Numbered from the stretch's first letter, positions 6,996-14,997 are shown. The stretch is 64,000 bases of DNA from Desulfurococcus mucosus DSM 2162 (GCF_000186365.1 NC_014961.1:124001-188000), one strand, 5' to 3'. The notes: a model not told the origin generated them from the sequence alone. Program-made: numbers and translations.

Positions 6996-7868
6996 ATGCA
7001 GTTCATCTGTAAGGCCTCATCAGCGTACTGCTACATGGTTGACAGCATGTTGAAAGCCCTAGGCCTCACCCCCTTGAGGACGACTGGAGGCGAGCAACCC
7101 GTAGGCAACATAGTCTTCTACGCTGGCAGGATCGACGGGGAGCTCGAAGGCTTCCTCAACAGTGTGGCAGGACACGGGTTGAGGGTAATTATAGGTGTGG
7201 AGCACGGTGGTGTGGTTGAGAAGAGGGTTTTGAAGAAGATAATCAACATACGTAGAGCAGGCCTCGAGATACTGGTTACGGCTTCAACGATGAAGGATTA
7301 CAGGGTTCTCAGGGAGGAGATGCCTGATGTAAACGTCGTCTACATCCCCCTCCATGCCCCTGGCTCTAGCGTCATGAGGGATCTGCTGCCAAGCGATGGC
7401 GGTATAGCCACGCATAGCGATGAATGCGGGAGGATAGTGGAGGTTGCAGGAGAGCTGGAAGCCGTGGGTTTCAACCCCCTGATAGTGAACTTCTCTGAGA
7501 AGGAGTGCAGTGCATCCTCCCCGTGGGTGATCAATGTTGCAACCGATAGCGTGTTCAACCTATCCTCCCGTATAGTCATAGGTGTAATACTCGACGAGAG
7601 TGCGTCGAGCTACATGGTGTTCGATGCACTATACAGGAACTCCCGCCCGCTCATAGTTTGCAGCGACATGGATATCCCAGTCGACTCCCAGATGGTGATC
7701 AAGACCGGTAGATGCAGCGTCGACGAGCTTGCATCCACCATAATATCGTTGTTCAGTAGGATCGAGTATTACAGGAGGATAGGCTCTGAGCGACCAGCGA
7801 GTACGGTGGCGGGTAGAGGCATGGATGCATTAAAGGAGTTCATTGATGGCATGCGTCGACAGGTGTAG
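6996..7868 (+). CDS. Conserved-looking hypothetical protein, Rossmann-like, possibly glycosyltransferase-B-like fold
   Basis: 290 aa; I do not recognise the family. Alternating hydrophobic strands and helices (NIVFYAGRI, LRVIIGVEHGG, LEILVTASTMKDY, VNVVYIPLHA, FNPLIVNFSEKE, RIVIGVILDES, RPLIVCSDMDIP, VIKTGRCSVDELASTI) give the look of two Rossmann-like lobes; the last part resembles the C-terminal lobe of GT-4-type glycosyltransferases, where a threshold-like segment precedes helices with YYRRIG, but no E-x7-E motif is clear. Start ATG 6996 (GGTGG upstream); a GTG directly precedes it. The gene ends 3 bp before the convergent small gene at 7872. Confidence 0.55.
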   Translation: MQFICKASSAYCYMVDSMLKALGLTPLRTTGGEQPVGNIVFYAGRIDGELEGFLNSVAGHGLRVIIGVEHGGVVEKRVLKKIINIRRAGLEILVTASTMKDYRVLREEMPDVNVVYIPLHAPGSSVMRDLLPSDGGIATHSDECGRIVEVAGELEAVGFNPLIVNFSEKECSASSPWVINVATDSVFNLSSRIVIGVILDESASSYMVFDALYRNSRPLIVCSDMDIPVDSQMVIKTGRCSVDELASTIISLFSRIEYYRRIGSERPASTVAGRGMDALKEFIDGMRRQV

Positions 7869-7871
7869 GCG

Positions 7872-8096
7872 TCAACGGCTCCTCACAGTGGACGCTATTT
7901 CACTCGCGATCCTGGCTAAATCCTCCTGCGAGAGTATCGAAGGTAGACGTGTCTTCAACACGTGTACCATGACCTTCCCAGACACTCTGTCTTTAATCCT
8001 AACCACCTCTCTATCGCTGAACCTATATATATCGAGTAACTCCAGATCCCTCTTAAGTAACTCCCTCCTCAACAGTACACTCACCGTCTTAGGCAT
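7872..8096 (-). CDS. Small hypothetical basic/acidic protein
   Basis: 74 aa (MPKTVSVLLRRELLKRDLEL, then DIYRFSDREVVRIKDRVSG and MVHVLKTRLPSILSQEDLARIASEIASTVRSR). A strand-strand-helix layout with no recognisable catalytic motif. ATG 8096 has GGTGG nine bases upstream and a CTTATAAG TATA box at about 8138-8146, so it has its own promoter and is likely a real gene rather than a chance frame. Confidence 0.6.
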   Translation of the reverse strand: MPKTVSVLLRRELLKRDLELLDIYRFSDREVVRIKDRVSGKVMVHVLKTRLPSILSQEDLARIASEIASTVRSR

Positions 8097-8175
8097 ACAG
8101 CACCACCCGTCTCCAGCCATCTATGAAGATTAGCAAGACTTATAAGCATTAGTAGCCGTCCAGCCTTCACCCATC

Positions 8176-8337
8176 CTTCAGGGCGAGGCTTTCAACTGTA
8201 ACATTGTTTACAACTGAAAGCCCCGTCGCCCGCGGAGGCATCCCGCCCCGTAGATGACGGGTGTAAACCCGAACAAATGCGGGGAACCAGTGAACTCCCT
8301 AAGCAGTGAAACCTTTTTAGGGCGGGGAGGAGGTCAG
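8176..8337. repeat. Composite dispersed repeat: inverted pair of tails plus an expanded 130-bp minus-strand copy
   Basis: A plus-strand tail (CGAGGCTTTCAACTGTAA ending at 8201) faces a minus-strand tail (8207-8224, TTTACAACTGAAAGCC on plus) across five bases. The minus-strand copy runs on to its head at 8312-8337 (CTGACCTCCTCCCCGCC then CTAAAAAGG). Between head and tail it carries about 85 extra bases, including GGTTCCCCGCATTTGTTCGG and GTTTACACCCGTCATCTACG, shared with the element at 19238-19468. It ends about 25 bp before diphthine synthase. Confidence 0.75.
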
Positions 8338-8360
8338 AGGACCGTGGAGAGGTAGATGTC

Positions 8361-9119
8361 TTGCTGGCGTTCATCGGCATAGGGTATTCGCGGAGGCACT
8401 TGACTCAGGAATCCCTGGAGCTCCTGAGGAGCGCTGAGAAAATATACATCGACACATACACCTCCATGTATGAGGATGGGTACGAGTGGATTAGAGACGT
8501 GAACCCGTCAGCAGAGATAATTGTAGCCAGAAGGAGGGATCTCGAGGGCGATGCCATAACTAGGATAGTGGAGGAATCGGTGAGAAAGAATGTAGCTATT
8601 GTCTGCGCCGGGGATCCATTTACAGCAACTACACACGACGCCATCAGGGTTGAAGCATTGAAGCGAGGGGTTGAAGTAAGGGTTGCCACAGGCATATCGA
8701 TAGTGAGCCTAGTTCACAGTAGGATAGGTCTTCAAGCATACAGGTTCGGCAAAATAGTCACATTGGTCTACCCCGATAACTTCAAGCCGTACAGCGTTGT
8801 TGAAACCATATATGACAACCTGAGCAGGAACCTCCACACCCTGATCCTGTTGGATTTGAGGCTCGAGGAGGGTGTCGCCATGACGATTCCAGAGGCAGTT
8901 GAGATACTGGGAGGCCTCGACGACAAGGGATTAATACTTGATCAAGTTGGCGTAGCAGTGGCTAGGCTTGGATGGAGCTCGGAGCTTGTTAAGGCTGGCA
9001 GAGTACGTGAATTAGGGAAGCACAGGTATCCTCCGCCACCACACTCACTGATCATTACAGCCAAGCTCCACCCAGTTGAACTGGAGAGCCTCAGATATAT
9101 TGCAGGGCTACAGCTTTAG
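8361..9119 (+). CDS. dphB: Diphthine synthase
   Basis: SAM-dependent methyltransferase that methylates the modified histidine of elongation factor 2 during diphthamide synthesis. 252 aa, family length. Tetrapyrrole-methylase fold visible: MLAFIGIGYSRRHLTQESLELL (first strand and SAM loop), EKIYIDTYTS, VAIVCAGDPFTATTHDAIRVEA, GVEVRVATGISIVSLVHSRIGLQAYRFGKIVTLV and PPPPHSLIITAKLHPVELESL near the end. The start is TTG 8361 with GAGGT about eight bases upstream. The repeat at 8176-8337 fills the region where its promoter should lie. Confidence 0.93.
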   Translation: MLAFIGIGYSRRHLTQESLELLRSAEKIYIDTYTSMYEDGYEWIRDVNPSAEIIVARRRDLEGDAITRIVEESVRKNVAIVCAGDPFTATTHDAIRVEALKRGVEVRVATGISIVSLVHSRIGLQAYRFGKIVTLVYPDNFKPYSVVETIYDNLSRNLHTLILLDLRLEEGVAMTIPEAVEILGGLDDKGLILDQVGVAVARLGWSSELVKAGRVRELGKHRYPPPPHSLIITAKLHPVELESLRYIAGLQL

Positions 9120-9214
9120 TTTCCCTCCCTGCTCTGAAGAATGGGCTGCTGTAATACTGGTGGAAAGATTTTTAAATGGATACCGAGTAGCTGTGATACT
9201 TGGTGTTGGTCAAA

Positions 9215-10264
9215 ATGTCCAAGCAAATAGCACTCGCGTACATGGCAATAGTGGTCTTAGCGATATCACTAGTCACGCCGGCTTCAGCCGGTGTAACACT
9301 GCAGGATTCCACAGGGAGAACGATCTCGATTACTGAAACACCTAGGAGGATAGTGTCGCTCAGTCCATCCATAACGGAGACGCTGGCATATCTCGGAGGG
9401 CTTGATACAGTTGTAGGGGCAGACTCCCTCTCCCTCAGTGACGAATGGTTCAATATCTCCACGATACTGAGGGCACGCAACGTCACTGATGTAGGCGGAT
9501 ACTGGTGGTCAGCCATCAGGAGTGAGGAGATACTTGCAGCCAGCCCGGATCTAGTGCTAGCTGAGAAGGGTGCTCACATACCATTGCTCGACTTCTTCAA
9601 GAACTACAATGTTACGGTAGTGTATCTTGAGGGCGGGGCCTCTAGGAGTATACAGGACGTGTTAAGCGACATGTACACGGTTGCATTGATCCTGAATAAA
9701 ACCAGCCTTCTCGCCGAGTTCTCTGGAAAGCTGGAAGCCGAGTTCCAGAAGTACAGGGAGCTAGTGGCTGAGAGGTATAAAGGGGTGAGCATACTCTTCG
9801 TAATAGATCTCACGGGAGGCATATGGGTCGCCGGCAAAGGCACATACATAGACGATATAGTTGAGAGGCTTGGACTAGTTAACGCGTGCAGAGACATCTA
9901 TTCATGGACCAGTATAAGTCTAGAGAAAGCCGTAGAGTTGAATCCCGATGTAATAGTGGTTGCATCCATGGGCGGCATCAACATCAGCATTAGACTCCTC
10001 GATGAAAGCGGGTTAACGAGGCTCGGTAAACCCATAGTGGTTCTCAACCAGAGTGAAACCGACATCCTCATGAGGCCCGGTCCCTTACTGCTCTACGCGC
10101 CCCAGGTGGTGTACAATGCATTGTCTCGTGCAAACATCACCGGCGGCGCTGCCGAGTCGGGGTCCCAGGGGATGACACTCAATGGGTTACTGGCGGCAAC
10201 GGTTGTGATTGTGGCAGCAGTCATTGTAGCAGTAGTAGTGCTGGTGGTGTTTAAGAGGAGATGA
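9215..10264 (+). CDS. ABC transporter substrate-binding protein (iron-siderophore/cobalamin class)
   Basis: Extracellular binding protein of the TroA/BtuF-like class, 349 aa. N-terminal signal segment (IALAYMAIVVLAISLVTPASAG), then the typical mature start VTLQDSTGRTISITETPRRIVSLSPSITETLAYLG, WSAIRSEEILAASPDLVLAEKG, LTGGIWVAGKGTYIDDIVERLG, SISLEKAVELNPDVIVVAS. A C-terminal transmembrane anchor (GLLAATVVIVAAVIVAVVVLVVF then KRR) holds it on the outer face of the membrane, usual in archaea. ATG 9215 follows GGTG; an ATTTTTAAAT promoter lies at 9166-9176. First gene of a three-gene importer; the permease overlaps its stop by 4 bp. Confidence 0.88.
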   Translation: MSKQIALAYMAIVVLAISLVTPASAGVTLQDSTGRTISITETPRRIVSLSPSITETLAYLGGLDTVVGADSLSLSDEWFNISTILRARNVTDVGGYWWSAIRSEEILAASPDLVLAEKGAHIPLLDFFKNYNVTVVYLEGGASRSIQDVLSDMYTVALILNKTSLLAEFSGKLEAEFQKYRELVAERYKGVSILFVIDLTGGIWVAGKGTYIDDIVERLGLVNACRDIYSWTSISLEKAVELNPDVIVVASMGGINISIRLLDESGLTRLGKPIVVLNQSETDILMRPGPLLLYAPQVVYNALSRANITGGAAESGSQGMTLNGLLAATVVIVAAVIVAVVVLVVFKRR

Positions 10265-11196
10265 GGAAGGCCGCGTCATCACTATTCATTGTTTTCTCAG
10301 CTTCCACGATACTTCTCCTGGTTTTCATGGATTTCAACGGGATTCAACGTGTCCCAGCACTCCTTGACTACAGGTTTAATAGGGTTCTCTCAGCACTGCT
10401 ATCAGGTGCGATAATAGGTTTAGCTGGTGTGCTCCTGCAGTCGTCCCTGCGTAATCCTCTAGTGGATCACTATGTTATTGGTGTTGGAAGCGGTGCACTA
10501 GTCTTCACATACATATTCATACTGTGGACCGGGGGGTACACCCTTAACGCCTCATTCTTCTCGATGCTTGGAGGGTTCACAGCCATGGTATTAACCATCC
10601 TGCTTGCCGAGAAGCTTTCTGGTTCAGCAACATCCTACATTCTAGCCGGCATAGGCATGAACTCGGTTTTCTCAGGGCTTTCAATACTCCTCTCATATGT
10701 AGCTGTGAGAGAGTATCCTTACGTACATGCACTACTCGTTGGGAGCTTCATAGTTGCTACAGCTGAGAAGACGCAGGTGTTATTAATCGTTCTAGCAGTA
10801 TCCCTTCTCACCGTGTTCCTGATTGCTAAACCCCTTAACACCCTGGAGGTCAGCGATGAGTTCTCAATGGTAGCCGGGTTCAATCCACGTTTAACCCGCC
10901 TAGCCTCCGTTGTGCTTGCAGGTGCATCGACAAGTATTGTTACATCGATGTATGGCTTGATAGGCTTCATTGGATTGGTTACGCCGCATATAGCGAGATA
11001 CGTGTCGGGTACAAGTGATAACAGGGTTGTAGCACCCTTAGCGATGCTTACATCCTCCGCGGTGCTCTACCTCACAGATTTCATTAGTAGAAGGCTTTTC
11101 GCTGTGATGTGGGGCGAGGTGCCAGCCGGGGCTGTGGCATCTTTGATCGGCGCCCCTATCTTTATATATCTACTTGTCTCCAGGCGGGGTGCATGA
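10261..11196 (+). CDS. ABC transporter permease, FecCD/BtuC family
   Basis: Membrane subunit of the importer, 311 aa with about nine to ten hydrophobic helices. Family signatures: RVLSALLSGAIIGLAGVLLQSSLRNPLVDHYVIGVGSGA near the N-terminus (the GxxLQxxxRNPLxxPxxxGxxxG motif, with DHY for the usual proline) and GFIGLVTPHIARYVSGTSDNRVVAPLAM near residue 240, the coupling-helix region contacting the ATPase. It overlaps the binding-protein gene by ATGA. Substrate is probably iron complex, haem or cobalamin; sequence alone does not decide. Confidence 0.88.
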   Translation: MRKAASSLFIVFSASTILLLVFMDFNGIQRVPALLDYRFNRVLSALLSGAIIGLAGVLLQSSLRNPLVDHYVIGVGSGALVFTYIFILWTGGYTLNASFFSMLGGFTAMVLTILLAEKLSGSATSYILAGIGMNSVFSGLSILLSYVAVREYPYVHALLVGSFIVATAEKTQVLLIVLAVSLLTVFLIAKPLNTLEVSDEFSMVAGFNPRLTRLASVVLAGASTSIVTSMYGLIGFIGLVTPHIARYVSGTSDNRVVAPLAMLTSSAVLYLTDFISRRLFAVMWGEVPAGAVASLIGAPIFIYLLVSRRGA

Positions 11197-11197
11197 G

Positions 11198-11947
11198 ATG
11201 TTGAGAGGGAAGGATGTAGTGGTTGAATACAGGGGTGGGCTAAAGGCTTTGTGGAAAGCATCCTTCCAGATACCGGGGAACAAGGTGACATGCCTCATGG
11301 GTCCCAATGCCTCTGGTAAAACAACGCTTCTACGCGCGGTGGCCAGGCTAGTTGAGTACAGGGGCTCAATACTCATAGACGGGCTCGAGGCTTCTAGGAT
11401 GCCGCTGGCCGTCCTCTCGAAAATACTGTCATATGGTTCGCCGACCTCGGTGTCAACTAGTCTTTCACTGAGGGTCAGGGAGATACTTGAGATGGCTCTG
11501 TATCCGTTGAAAAATATTGACGTGGAAAAAGCGGTTGAGGAAGCCTCGATGGAGTTAGATATAACAATGCTCCTCGACAGATACGTGGGTGAGCTCAGCA
11601 GTGGCGAGTTACAGAGGGTGGTAATAGCCTCGGCACTGGTCAAGAATCCCCGGTACCTGCTGCTAGATGAGCCTGACGCGCATGTCGACGTCGGATTCAA
11701 ACCAGTGCTTTCAAGGGTCTTGAGGAGGAGGGCAGCATCTTCCACAATAGTCGTGGCAACCCATGACCCAGTGTTCGCTTCATGCACATGCGACCACGTA
11801 ATAGTGTTGAGGAGTGGCTCCATAGTCTTCGAAGGCGGGTTCGACGAGCTATTGGAGAACCTTGGGGTTCTTGAAGAGACCTATGGAGTCGGCTTCACCG
11901 TTAGTAATGCGCCCAACGGTAGAAGAATCATACTGCCATACTACTAG
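11198..11947 (+). CDS. ABC transporter ATP-binding protein (FepC/BtuD class)
   Basis: ATPase of the same importer, 249 aa. Walker A GPNASGKTT (residue ~35), Q-loop region YGSPTSVSTSLSLRVREIL (serine where Gln is usual), signature ELSSGELQRVVIASAL, Walker B YLLLDEPDAHVDVG, H-loop VVATHDPVF. ATG 11198 is preferred because it follows the permease TGA by one base with GGGGTG upstream; an upstream in-frame start would overlap the permease by 22 bp. The tail VSNAPNGRRIILPYY continues beyond the ATPase core. The Q-loop substitution deserves checking by alignment. Confidence 0.88.
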   Translation: MLRGKDVVVEYRGGLKALWKASFQIPGNKVTCLMGPNASGKTTLLRAVARLVEYRGSILIDGLEASRMPLAVLSKILSYGSPTSVSTSLSLRVREILEMALYPLKNIDVEKAVEEASMELDITMLLDRYVGELSSGELQRVVIASALVKNPRYLLLDEPDAHVDVGFKPVLSRVLRRRAASSTIVVATHDPVFASCTCDHVIVLRSGSIVFEGGFDELLENLGVLEETYGVGFTVSNAPNGRRIILPYY

Positions 11948-11988
11948 AGGCCACTGCCACCTATATCCCGCTCTTCACCAGGCATGAT

Positions 11989-12020
11989 GCTTACAGCTGA
12001 AAGCCCTGCTCCTCCAGGGA
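11989..12020 (-). repeat. Dispersed repeat, truncated (tail with damaged head)
   Basis: On the minus strand TCCCTGGAGGAGCA then GGGCTTTCAGCTGTAAGC. The tail is intact; the head lacks the CTGACCTCCTCC block. It sits between the ABC operon and the guide RNA gene. Confidence 0.55.
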
Positions 12021-12050
12021 ACCGGTGAGGAGTATATATGAGGTGCTTCA

Positions 12051-12107
12051 TCAGCCCTCACACGGCTCTTCATCGCGTGGTGACTCAGAACCGAAGTCGC
12101 TCATCAC
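12051..12107 (-). ncRNA. C/D-box 2'-O-methylation guide sRNA
   Basis: Read on the minus strand: box C GTGATGA (12107-12101), 12-nt guide GCGACTTCGGTT, box D' CTGA (12088-12085), 8-nt spacer, box C' GCGATGA (12076-12070), 15-nt guide AGAGCCGTGTGAGGG, box D CTGA (12054-12051). Order and spacings match archaeal double-guide C/D RNAs (about 55-60 nt) that direct fibrillarin with L7Ae and Nop5. By the N+5 rule the predicted targets contain AACCGAAGUCGC and CCCUCACACGGCUCU. Which rRNA or tRNA site these match was not searched. It occupies the gap before the nicotinamidase-like gene, on the opposite strand. Confidence 0.82.
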
Positions 12108-12155
12108 GATGGTTATTTATCCTGGTCAACCCTAATTAACCAGTGGTGAGAATTG

Positions 12156-12725
12156 TTGCGGCCGGCCCTACTCATAGTAGACATGCTGAAGGAGTTCGTG
12201 CACGGCCGGCTAAAGAGCCCCGAGGCTACACAGATAATTCCCGCTATAAGTAGAATAGCGTCTATTGCACGCAGCAAGGGAATCCCAGTCATATATCTGG
12301 CAGACCACCACTATCCATTCGACCACGAGCTATCCATATGGGGACCCCACGCCATGCAAGGCGACCCCGAGTCAGATATAATTGACGAGTTGAAACCGGG
12401 GCCAGGGGACATAGTCCTGTATAAGAGGTCCTACAGCGGCTTCAGGGAGACTGGATTAGACTACATTCTCAGGGACCTAGGGGTTGACACGGTAATCCTG
12501 ACGGGTATACACACCCATATATGCGTACTGCATACAGCAATAGACGCCTTTTACAACAGGTACAAGATTATAGTGGTAGAGGACGCGGTGAGCGCATTCA
12601 ATAAGGGCGACCATGAATGGGCATTGAACTATATGAGGACAGTGCTGGGCTCGACAATACTGAGCTCCAGGGAGGTAGTATCGCTCCTAGAAGGAGGCGC
12701 TGTGGTAAAGAATGATCGACTGTAG
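12156..12725 (+). CDS. Isochorismatase-family cysteine hydrolase, nicotinamidase-like
   Basis: 189 aa hydrolase of the isochorismatase superfamily; nicotinamidase (nicotinamide to nicotinate, NAD salvage) is the most likely activity. Seen: ALLIVDMLKEFVHG with the catalytic Asp, YLADHHYPFDHEL as candidate metal ligands, a Lys in IVLYKRSYSGF, and the nucleophile Cys in VILTGIHTHICVLHTAIDAF. Two TTG codons (12153, 12156) precede RPALLIV; the second has the better distance to GGTGAG at 12145-12150. The next gene overlaps its end by 14 bp. NadE lies elsewhere in the window, consistent with NAD salvage. Confidence 0.82.
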   Translation: MRPALLIVDMLKEFVHGRLKSPEATQIIPAISRIASIARSKGIPVIYLADHHYPFDHELSIWGPHAMQGDPESDIIDELKPGPGDIVLYKRSYSGFRETGLDYILRDLGVDTVILTGIHTHICVLHTAIDAFYNRYKIIVVEDAVSAFNKGDHEWALNYMRTVLGSTILSSREVVSLLEGGAVVKNDRL

Positions 12726-13299
12726 ACTACTGGGTTCACTCAGGAATCTCTCAGCTGAGTCAGGCTTCACCGGGGTTGAAATAGTTGCCGTTATACTAGG
12801 AGTCTTCAAGGAGGGTTACGGGAGGGTAGCGGTCTCAAGGAAGACGGGTATAGGGGAACGAAGGATTAGAAACGTATACGAGTACCTCAACACTCTGAAA
12901 ACCATTAAGCCCGGAGTCTACGAGGCAGTTGTAGGAGGGCTCGTCAACTCGTTGGTTGAAACAGATACTGCTGGAGAATACCATGCAACCGTGGTCTCAC
13001 CCGTTGACCCGGGCCTCCTCAGGGCCGTTGAATCCAGGGTCGTCGAGCTAAGGGATTGGATAATTGTTGAAACGAGAAGCAGGGACTGCATAGAGGTTAT
13101 CGGAGTCGTAGATAAGGGGGTTTCATTTCCTCGTCTACCCCCTGATTTAGTGGTAAAGTACGCTGGGATCCTGCCGGGGCATGCTAGGGTTAATTACTCG
13201 ATTGTAATCCTGTGGAGGAAGTATATTCCAATACTCTATGAGTCGGCAGTGTTAAGCGCTCTTGCAAACATGTGTGTTAGCGAAGAACCCGCCCTCTAA
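12712..13299 (+). CDS. Hypothetical protein, probable helix-turn-helix (DUF4443-like)
   Basis: 195 aa. The N-terminal 65 residues look like a winged helix: FTGVEIVAVILGVFKEGYGRVAVSRKTGIGERRIRNVYEYLNTLKTIKP, where helix-turn-helix recognition would fall on KTGIGERRIRNVYEYL. The rest is alpha/beta with a possible ligand domain (ATVVSPVDPGLLRAVESRVVELRDWIIVETRSRDCIEVIGVVD). The arrangement recalls archaeal DUF4443 proteins, but I am not sure. It overlaps the hydrolase gene by 14 bp and should be co-translated, which makes a regulator of that enzyme possible. Confidence 0.55.
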   Translation: MIDCRLLGSLRNLSAESGFTGVEIVAVILGVFKEGYGRVAVSRKTGIGERRIRNVYEYLNTLKTIKPGVYEAVVGGLVNSLVETDTAGEYHATVVSPVDPGLLRAVESRVVELRDWIIVETRSRDCIEVIGVVDKGVSFPRLPPDLVVKYAGILPGHARVNYSIVILWRKYIPILYESAVLSALANMCVSEEPAL

Positions 13300-13424
13300 T
13301 CATCCTAGTGGGTTAAACCGTGATCCTGGGATTGAAGACAGCGGCCTGGAAGCGGATTTAAGGAGGAGACGGAATCTCATATGTGAGGCGGTTATAGCCA
13401 CTCATCACAAGGCTAGTGGTTGTA

Positions 13425-13694
13425 ATGGGACGTAGAAGAGGGGAGCTGGAGAACTGGCTCCGGAGGATCGTCTTCGGTGGACGTAGAAGCGACTACACGG
13501 TGTACGTGAGGTTCCGCACGGAGAACGGGGAGGTGTTGAAGCCTATCCCCGGGAGTCTAATAGAGGACTTCAGGGGAGGATACATATACACGCGTGACGA
13601 GGTAATACCACTTCACAGGGTTGAAGAGATCAGGGATTCACATGACACATTGGTTTACAGGAGGAGTGATGCAGGGAAAAAACACAGCCTCTAG
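13425..13694 (+). CDS. UPF0248/DUF504 family protein
   Basis: 89 aa, matching the small archaeal DUF504 (UPF0248) family: GRRRGELENWLRRIVFGG, YTVYVRFRTENGE, EDFRGGYIYTRDEVIPLHRVEEIRD. The family has been linked to RNA repair/ligation contexts by gene neighbourhood, but no activity is established here. ATG 13425 is taken over the upstream GTG (13416) because the family begins near MGRRR. Its stop codon overlaps the convergent glutamate dehydrogenase stop through a shared CTAG. Confidence 0.75.
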   Translation: MGRRRGELENWLRRIVFGGRRSDYTVYVRFRTENGEVLKPIPGSLIEDFRGGYIYTRDEVIPLHRVEEIRDSHDTLVYRRSDAGKKHSL

Positions 13695-14971
13695 ATCCAG
13701 CCCCTTAGCTTCATGGCTTTAACAACGCGGTCTACTGCGATGGCGTAGGCAGCAGTCCTCATCGGGTGGGTGGAGAATCTCTTCCTCCAGTCATTGAAGA
13801 CTCTCTCAAAGTTCACGCTCATCATCTTGTCGAGCCTTGATAACGCCTCCTCGTCTGTGAGCCAGCAGCCCATCCTGTTGTGGCTCCACTCGATCCAGCT
13901 CATTGTTACTCCGCCAGAGTTCGCGAGTATATCGGGGACTATGATTACTCCCTTCTCATGCAGTATCTTCTCGGCTTCAGGGGTGGTTGGACCGTTGGCT
14001 CCCTCCGAGATAACCTTGGCTTTTATCTTGTTCACATTTTCCTTGGTTATGACGTCCTGTGTAGCGGCTGGCACAAGTATGTCCACTGGTAGCTCGAGTA
14101 GCTCCATGTGGTTTGCTGAAACCTTTACATCTCCCTTCTTGTAGTTTGTCACCTTGCCAGTGGTCTCCTTAACCCTGATGGCTTCCTCGACGTCCAGTCC
14201 TTTGGGATCATATATGTATCCGCTGCTATCGCTCACAGCCACAACCCTGGCGCCCCACTCAGCGAGATATTTAGCGGCGTACATGCCAACGTTTCCGAAT
14301 CCATGGACTGCAACCGTCTTACCCTCTAGTCCACCTATCCACTTCTTTGCAGCTTCTCTCGCCGTGAGGGCTACACCATACCCTGTGGAGACGACTCTAG
14401 CGTAGAGACCTCCGAGTTCAACAGGCTTAGCTGTGACAACCCCCCACGCCTGGTATCCAACAATCTTACTGTACTCGTCGAAGTACCAGGCCATGGTCTG
14501 TGGATTGGTGTAGACGTCGGGGGCAGGTATGTCTACGTCTGGGCCCACATCCTTGGCTATGCCGGCGAAGAACTTCCTGCTCAACTCCTCTAGCTCCCTC
14601 TGGCTGAGAGCCTTGGGGTTGACTCTGACTCCTCCCTTACCGCCGCCGTATGGTATCCCGGCCAGCGAGGTCTTCCAGGTCATCCACATGGATAACGCGA
14701 CTACCTCACCGGGTGTTACGTCTTCACCATACCTTACTCCACCCTTGTAGGGTCCTAGTGCACTGTTGTGCTGGCTTCTCCACCCTAGGTAGGTCTCTAG
14801 CTTGCCATTGTCCCTCCTAATGGTTATCTTTACTTGGACAAGCTTCTCTGGGTGCCTGAGCACTTCAACGACTTCGTCGGGGAGTCCCAGGAGTGATGCT
14901 GCCTCACGCAACTGTTTCACAGCCATCTGGTATACGGGGTCGTTCTCGTAGAGTGATGCATATTCATGCAT
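13691..14971 (-). CDS. gdhA: Glutamate dehydrogenase
   Basis: Hexameric NAD(P)-dependent glutamate dehydrogenase, 426 aa: glutamate to 2-oxoglutarate + ammonium, linking amino-acid catabolism and nitrogen assimilation. Seen: GWRSQHNSALGPYKGGVRYG (substrate lysine in PYKGG), SLAGIPYGGGKGGVRVNPK (catalytic Lys region), DIPAPDVYTNPQTMAW, Rossmann GFGNVGMYAAKYLAEWGARVVAVSDSSG, and SEGANGPTTPEAEKILHEKGVIIVPDILANSGG. Asp/Ser after the second strand (VSDSSG) leaves NAD versus NADP open. The TATA box at 14990-14997 is only ~23 bp before the ATG, so the mRNA is probably leaderless. Confidence 0.95.
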   Translation of the reverse strand: MHEYASLYENDPVYQMAVKQLREAASLLGLPDEVVEVLRHPEKLVQVKITIRRDNGKLETYLGWRSQHNSALGPYKGGVRYGEDVTPGEVVALSMWMTWKTSLAGIPYGGGKGGVRVNPKALSQRELEELSRKFFAGIAKDVGPDVDIPAPDVYTNPQTMAWYFDEYSKIVGYQAWGVVTAKPVELGGLYARVVSTGYGVALTAREAAKKWIGGLEGKTVAVHGFGNVGMYAAKYLAEWGARVVAVSDSSGYIYDPKGLDVEEAIRVKETTGKVTNYKKGDVKVSANHMELLELPVDILVPAATQDVITKENVNKIKAKVISEGANGPTTPEAEKILHEKGVIIVPDILANSGGVTMSWIEWSHNRMGCWLTDEEALSRLDKMMSVNFERVFNDWRKRFSTHPMRTAAYAIAVDRVVKAMKLRGWI

Positions 14972-14989
14972 TACGCATCGCCGTTTTCG

Positions 14990-14997
14990 TTATATAT
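14990..14997 (-). promoter_or_regulatory. TATA box of gdhA
   Basis: Minus-strand ATATATAAC about 23 bp before the start codon, with no Shine-Dalgarno site between. This geometry predicts initiation at or next to the A of the ATG, that is, a leaderless transcript. Confidence 0.6.

Noticed and set aside
8192-8380. Minus-strand 62-codon frame across the composite repeat
   Set aside because: It is a frame through repeat DNA, partly shared with 19215-19448; there is no ribosome site or protein-like composition.
13300-13424. GTGATGA on the minus strand (13408-13402), possible box C
   Set aside because: No CTGA box D follows within about 70 nt, so this does not make a C/D RNA.
13691-13694. Overlap of the UPF0248 and gdhA stop codons at CTAG
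   Set aside because: Both stops read TAG through the palindrome CTAG; this is normal for tightly packed convergent archaeal genes and not a regulatory element.
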